Assembly: GCA_003164475.1 (NCBI GenBank)
Contig: PLTL01000097.1
Coordinates: 1-7,579 of the forward strand
Reading direction: 5' to 3'
Length of the DNA: 7,579 bases
From: Candidatus Dormiibacterota bacterium
Lineage (GTDB): Bacteria; Chloroflexota; Dormibacteria; UBA8260; Bog-877
The translations under genes were made by a program, and so were the position numbers. Each line of letters starts with the position of its first letter. Within the stretch, counting starts at the first letter, position 1. Shown here one piece after another: positions 5,597-7,579 of this stretch. The notes beneath the pieces are model-generated. The model was not told the DNA's origin. It saw nothing but the letters and a program-made list of their open reading frames with translations, and searched no databases.

Positions 5597-6505
5597 CTAC
5601 GACGCCTTCAGGCCGGCAACCAGGTACATCACGTTACCGCCGGCCGTCGAAAGTGTGCCGCTCCGAATCGCGGCCAGCTCTGCCCCCATCTCCGCCAACC
5701 TTGCCGACCAGGCTCCGGGGAACGCAGAAGCCTCGCCCCCGCCCGCCAGGAAGTATCGGCGGGTCTCATCACGGCTCCAGAACCATCGCTCATCCGACAG
5801 CGCCGCAGCGCGGGCCTCGGCCGACGCGGCCTGCTCGGGAGAGGCGTAGGGCGGCCAGAGTGGAGATGTCTTGTCGGAGAGATAGCAGGCCACGACGTCG
5901 AGCCCAGCCTCGGCGAAGTACCCGGGCAGGAGATCGCCCGCCGAGTTGTCCCCCTCACCCAGAGCGGCCTTGCCAGCCTCACACGTCGCGTAGAAGGCGA
6001 GTGCGGACGCCAGCGCCCTGGGACCGGACTGCGCCGAGACGCTCGTGCGCACGACCTGGCCAGCCAGGTTGTTGGGTTCGGCCACGAGGACCGTCCCGCC
6101 AGGGCGAGCCACCCGGCACATCTCGCGGAGCACGGCCACCACGTCTGCCACGTGGATGAGGACGGTCTGGCAGGTGACCAGATCGAAGTGACCATCGGGA
6201 AGGGGAAGCTGCTCGCCCCGACCCTGGAGCACGGTTGCCGTCGTGGCGGGACGGTCTTCGACGAGGACCGCGTGTTTGACCCAGGCCACCTCCGGGTCGA
6301 CGCCGACGCTCTCGGTCAGGGCGGGGAGCACGCGGGTCAGCGCCTGAGACCAGTGCCCCAACCCGCAACCCACGTCCAGCAGCGAGCGCGTCGGTCCGAG
6401 CCCCAGGCGCGAAACCACCAGCTGGAGGAAATCCTCGTTCCACCAGAAATCACGCTGCTTGTCGAAGAAGGCCGCCGAGTGACCCGACGGCCGGTCCGCT
6501 GTCAT
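5597..6505 (-). CDS. Class I SAM-dependent methyltransferase
   Basis: From this ATG the protein has 302 residues with a Rossmann-type methyltransferase domain at about 35-150. SAM-binding motif I is LLDVGCGLGHW (42-52), the acidic end of strand 2 is Asp70 in SVGVDPE, GRGEQLPLPDGHFDLV (95-110) is the next motif, and VARPGGTVLVAEPN (132-145) is the strand-5 region. The C-terminal half carries a substrate-specific part (RWFWSRDETRRYF) that I cannot assign. It probably methylates a small molecule; the substrate is unknown. An in-frame GTG at 6550 would add 15 residues. Neither start has a strong SD (a loose AGGGA precedes the ATG), so the start is uncertain. It lies 120 bases downstream of the hydrolase gene by this start, 75 by the GTG, and is probably co-transcribed with it. 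Confidence 0.85.
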   Translation of the reverse strand: MTADRPSGHSAAFFDKQRDFWWNEDFLQLVVSRLGLGPTRSLLDVGCGLGHWSQALTRVLPALTESVGVDPEVAWVKHAVLVEDRPATTATVLQGRGEQLPLPDGHFDLVTCQTVLIHVADVVAVLREMCRVARPGGTVLVAEPNNLAGQVVRTSVSAQSGPRALASALAFYATCEAGKAALGEGDNSAGDLLPGYFAEAGLDVVACYLSDKTSPLWPPYASPEQAASAEARAAALSDERWFWSRDETRRYFLAGGGEASAFPGAWSARLAEMGAELAAIRSGTLSTAGGNVMYLVAGLKAS

Positions 6506-6625
6506 AGACCGAATCCGTTTCCCTGGCTGGCTTTCGGTGCGGTTATGCACGGAGCCGCTTACGACAGTAATACCACGCAGCGCGTCCAGCTTGTGCGACC
6601 CCGTGACCGGAGTCGGTGCTCTGCC

Positions 6626-7447
6626 TCAGCGGCCGGAGAGCGCCTCCCCGATGAGCTGCGCCACGACCTCCGGTTGCTCCAGCTGCGGCCCGTGCGCCGC
6701 GCCGGCCACCACCCTGTGGCGCCCCTGAGGCAGGCGTCGGGCCAGCTCGGCGCACCGATCACGAAGGAAGGGGACGTCCCGGTCACCGCAGACGACCATG
6801 GCGGGGACATTCACCTCGGGGAGGCGGGCCCACGCATCCGTTTCGCCGACGACAACGAGCTCAGGTCGACGGTCCCGAAGGACAATGGCATTCATCGCGA
6901 GAGCAAGGTCGCGCGTCGGGCCGCTCACGCGACCCTCCGGCTCGGCCGGGCCATCGAGCCACAGCCAGGTGTCCCAACGATTCGCCGCGTCCAGGTCGCC
7001 GGCGGCAAGGGCCGCCTCACGAAGCCGGTCGAGCCGGTCCGATGCGGGGTCCGGGCTGGGCACCGGCGCACCGCTCACGGCGGGGGCGAGCAGCACGAGC
7101 CCGGCGACCCGGCCCGGCTGGGCGAGCGTCGCATCCAGGGCGAGCCGACCGCCGGCCGAGCTGCCAACCAGCCATGCGGGCCGGTCCGCCACGGCGTCGA
7201 GGACGGCCATGAGGTCGTCGAGGTGGGAGAAGGGGGTCGTCGGCGGGCCCGTCTCTCCGAAGCCACGTCGATCGTAGGCGACTATGGTCGCGGTTGACGC
7301 GAGCCGGTCGGCCACGTCGTACCAGCTCCGGCGGTCGGTGCCACCGGAGTGGAGCAACACTACCGTCGCACGGGCATCTCCAGACCGCCAGCACTCACCC
7401 ATGAGCCGGCTGGTACCGCCGCTCACGGCGATGGGCTGGCCACGCAT
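6626..7447 (-). CDS. Alpha/beta hydrolase
   Basis: From the ATG at 7447 the product has 273 residues with the full alpha/beta-hydrolase layout. The oxyanion segment is VVLLHSGGTDRRSW (29-42) and the second strand gives VAYDRRGFGETG (56-67). The nucleophile elbow is VGSSAGG (94-100) with Ser97. The acid is Asp224 in CGDRDVPF (Asp222 is the alternative) and the base is His252 in AAHGPQLEQP. It is likely a cytosolic esterase, lipase-like or C-C hydrolase; the substrate cannot be read from the sequence. No signal peptide or membrane segment is seen. The frame stays open to a GTG at 7546, which would add 33 residues. No SD at normal spacing supports either start; the shorter form begins close to the fold and suits the family better. 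It is the first of three minus-strand genes. Confidence 0.85.
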   Translation of the reverse strand: MRGQPIAVSGGTSRLMGECWRSGDARATVVLLHSGGTDRRSWYDVADRLASTATIVAYDRRGFGETGPPTTPFSHLDDLMAVLDAVADRPAWLVGSSAGGRLALDATLAQPGRVAGLVLLAPAVSGAPVPSPDPASDRLDRLREAALAAGDLDAANRWDTWLWLDGPAEPEGRVSGPTRDLALAMNAIVLRDRRPELVVVGETDAWARLPEVNVPAMVVCGDRDVPFLRDRCAELARRLPQGRHRVVAGAAHGPQLEQPEVVAQLIGEALSGR

Positions 7448-7579
7448 CACGTTGACATTTTGCGGCCCGCCGAGCCGCCAGTCGAGGGGGGGTATGAGCG
7501 TCTCCTTCCGCGCTGTTCCGTTCGATTGCACCGAACGTGATTCCACAGAAAGACCACCGTGTGGAAGGTGGCGACCCCC
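7448..7579 (-). other. Upstream region of the hydrolase operon
   Basis: This region holds the possible 33-codon extension of the hydrolase (to GTG 7546) and the presumed promoter of the three-gene set. CCACC (7554-7558) and GGTGG (7567-7571) form a small hairpin. An SD-like AAGGAG on the minus strand near 7506 has no start codon at a useful distance. I found no convincing promoter pair. Confidence 0.3.

Noticed and set aside
7452..7457. TTGACA on the plus strand as a -35 box
   Set aside because: No -10-like sequence lies at the right distance and no plus-strand gene follows within the window.

Overview
The window is high-GC bacterial DNA with GTG and ATG starts, strong GC bias at third codon positions and Shine-Dalgarno (SD) sites before several genes. 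This fits an actinobacterium or another high-GC lineage such as Chloroflexota. No gene here fixes the taxon, so that is inference.

The left half (1-4320) looks like part of a mobile or recombination module. It opens with the C-terminal part of a single-stranded-DNA-binding protein (SSB) gene on the minus strand. That gene loses its homology abruptly at 165. Next come two overlapping tyrosine recombinase genes on the plus strand (256-1308 and 1296-3524). Both have the complete catalytic set, and the second is very large with a C-terminal cysteine cluster. A 362-base structured non-coding stretch follows, then a complete short SSB gene (3887-4312) that lacks the usual acidic tail. The size and order of the recombinases resemble the TnpA/TnpB pair of Tn554-type transposons. 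No TnpC-like gene is visible, and an SSB gene sits in that place. The two SSB sequences (76% identical over 55 residues) lie in inverted orientation around the recombinases, and the left one is cut off. This is the most unusual feature of the window.

A 290-base convergent spacer (4313-4602) holds two inverted repeats. Its first hairpin overlaps the ssb stop codon.

The right half (4603-7579) carries three minus-strand genes read right to left: an alpha/beta hydrolase, a class I SAM-dependent methyltransferase, and an inositol-monophosphatase-like protein with two altered metal ligands. The first two are 120 bases apart by the preferred starts. The third follows after 166 bases that contain a coding-like plus-strand stretch, possibly a gene remnant. 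The three may be co-transcribed, but nothing here shows a shared pathway, and they look unrelated to the recombinase module.
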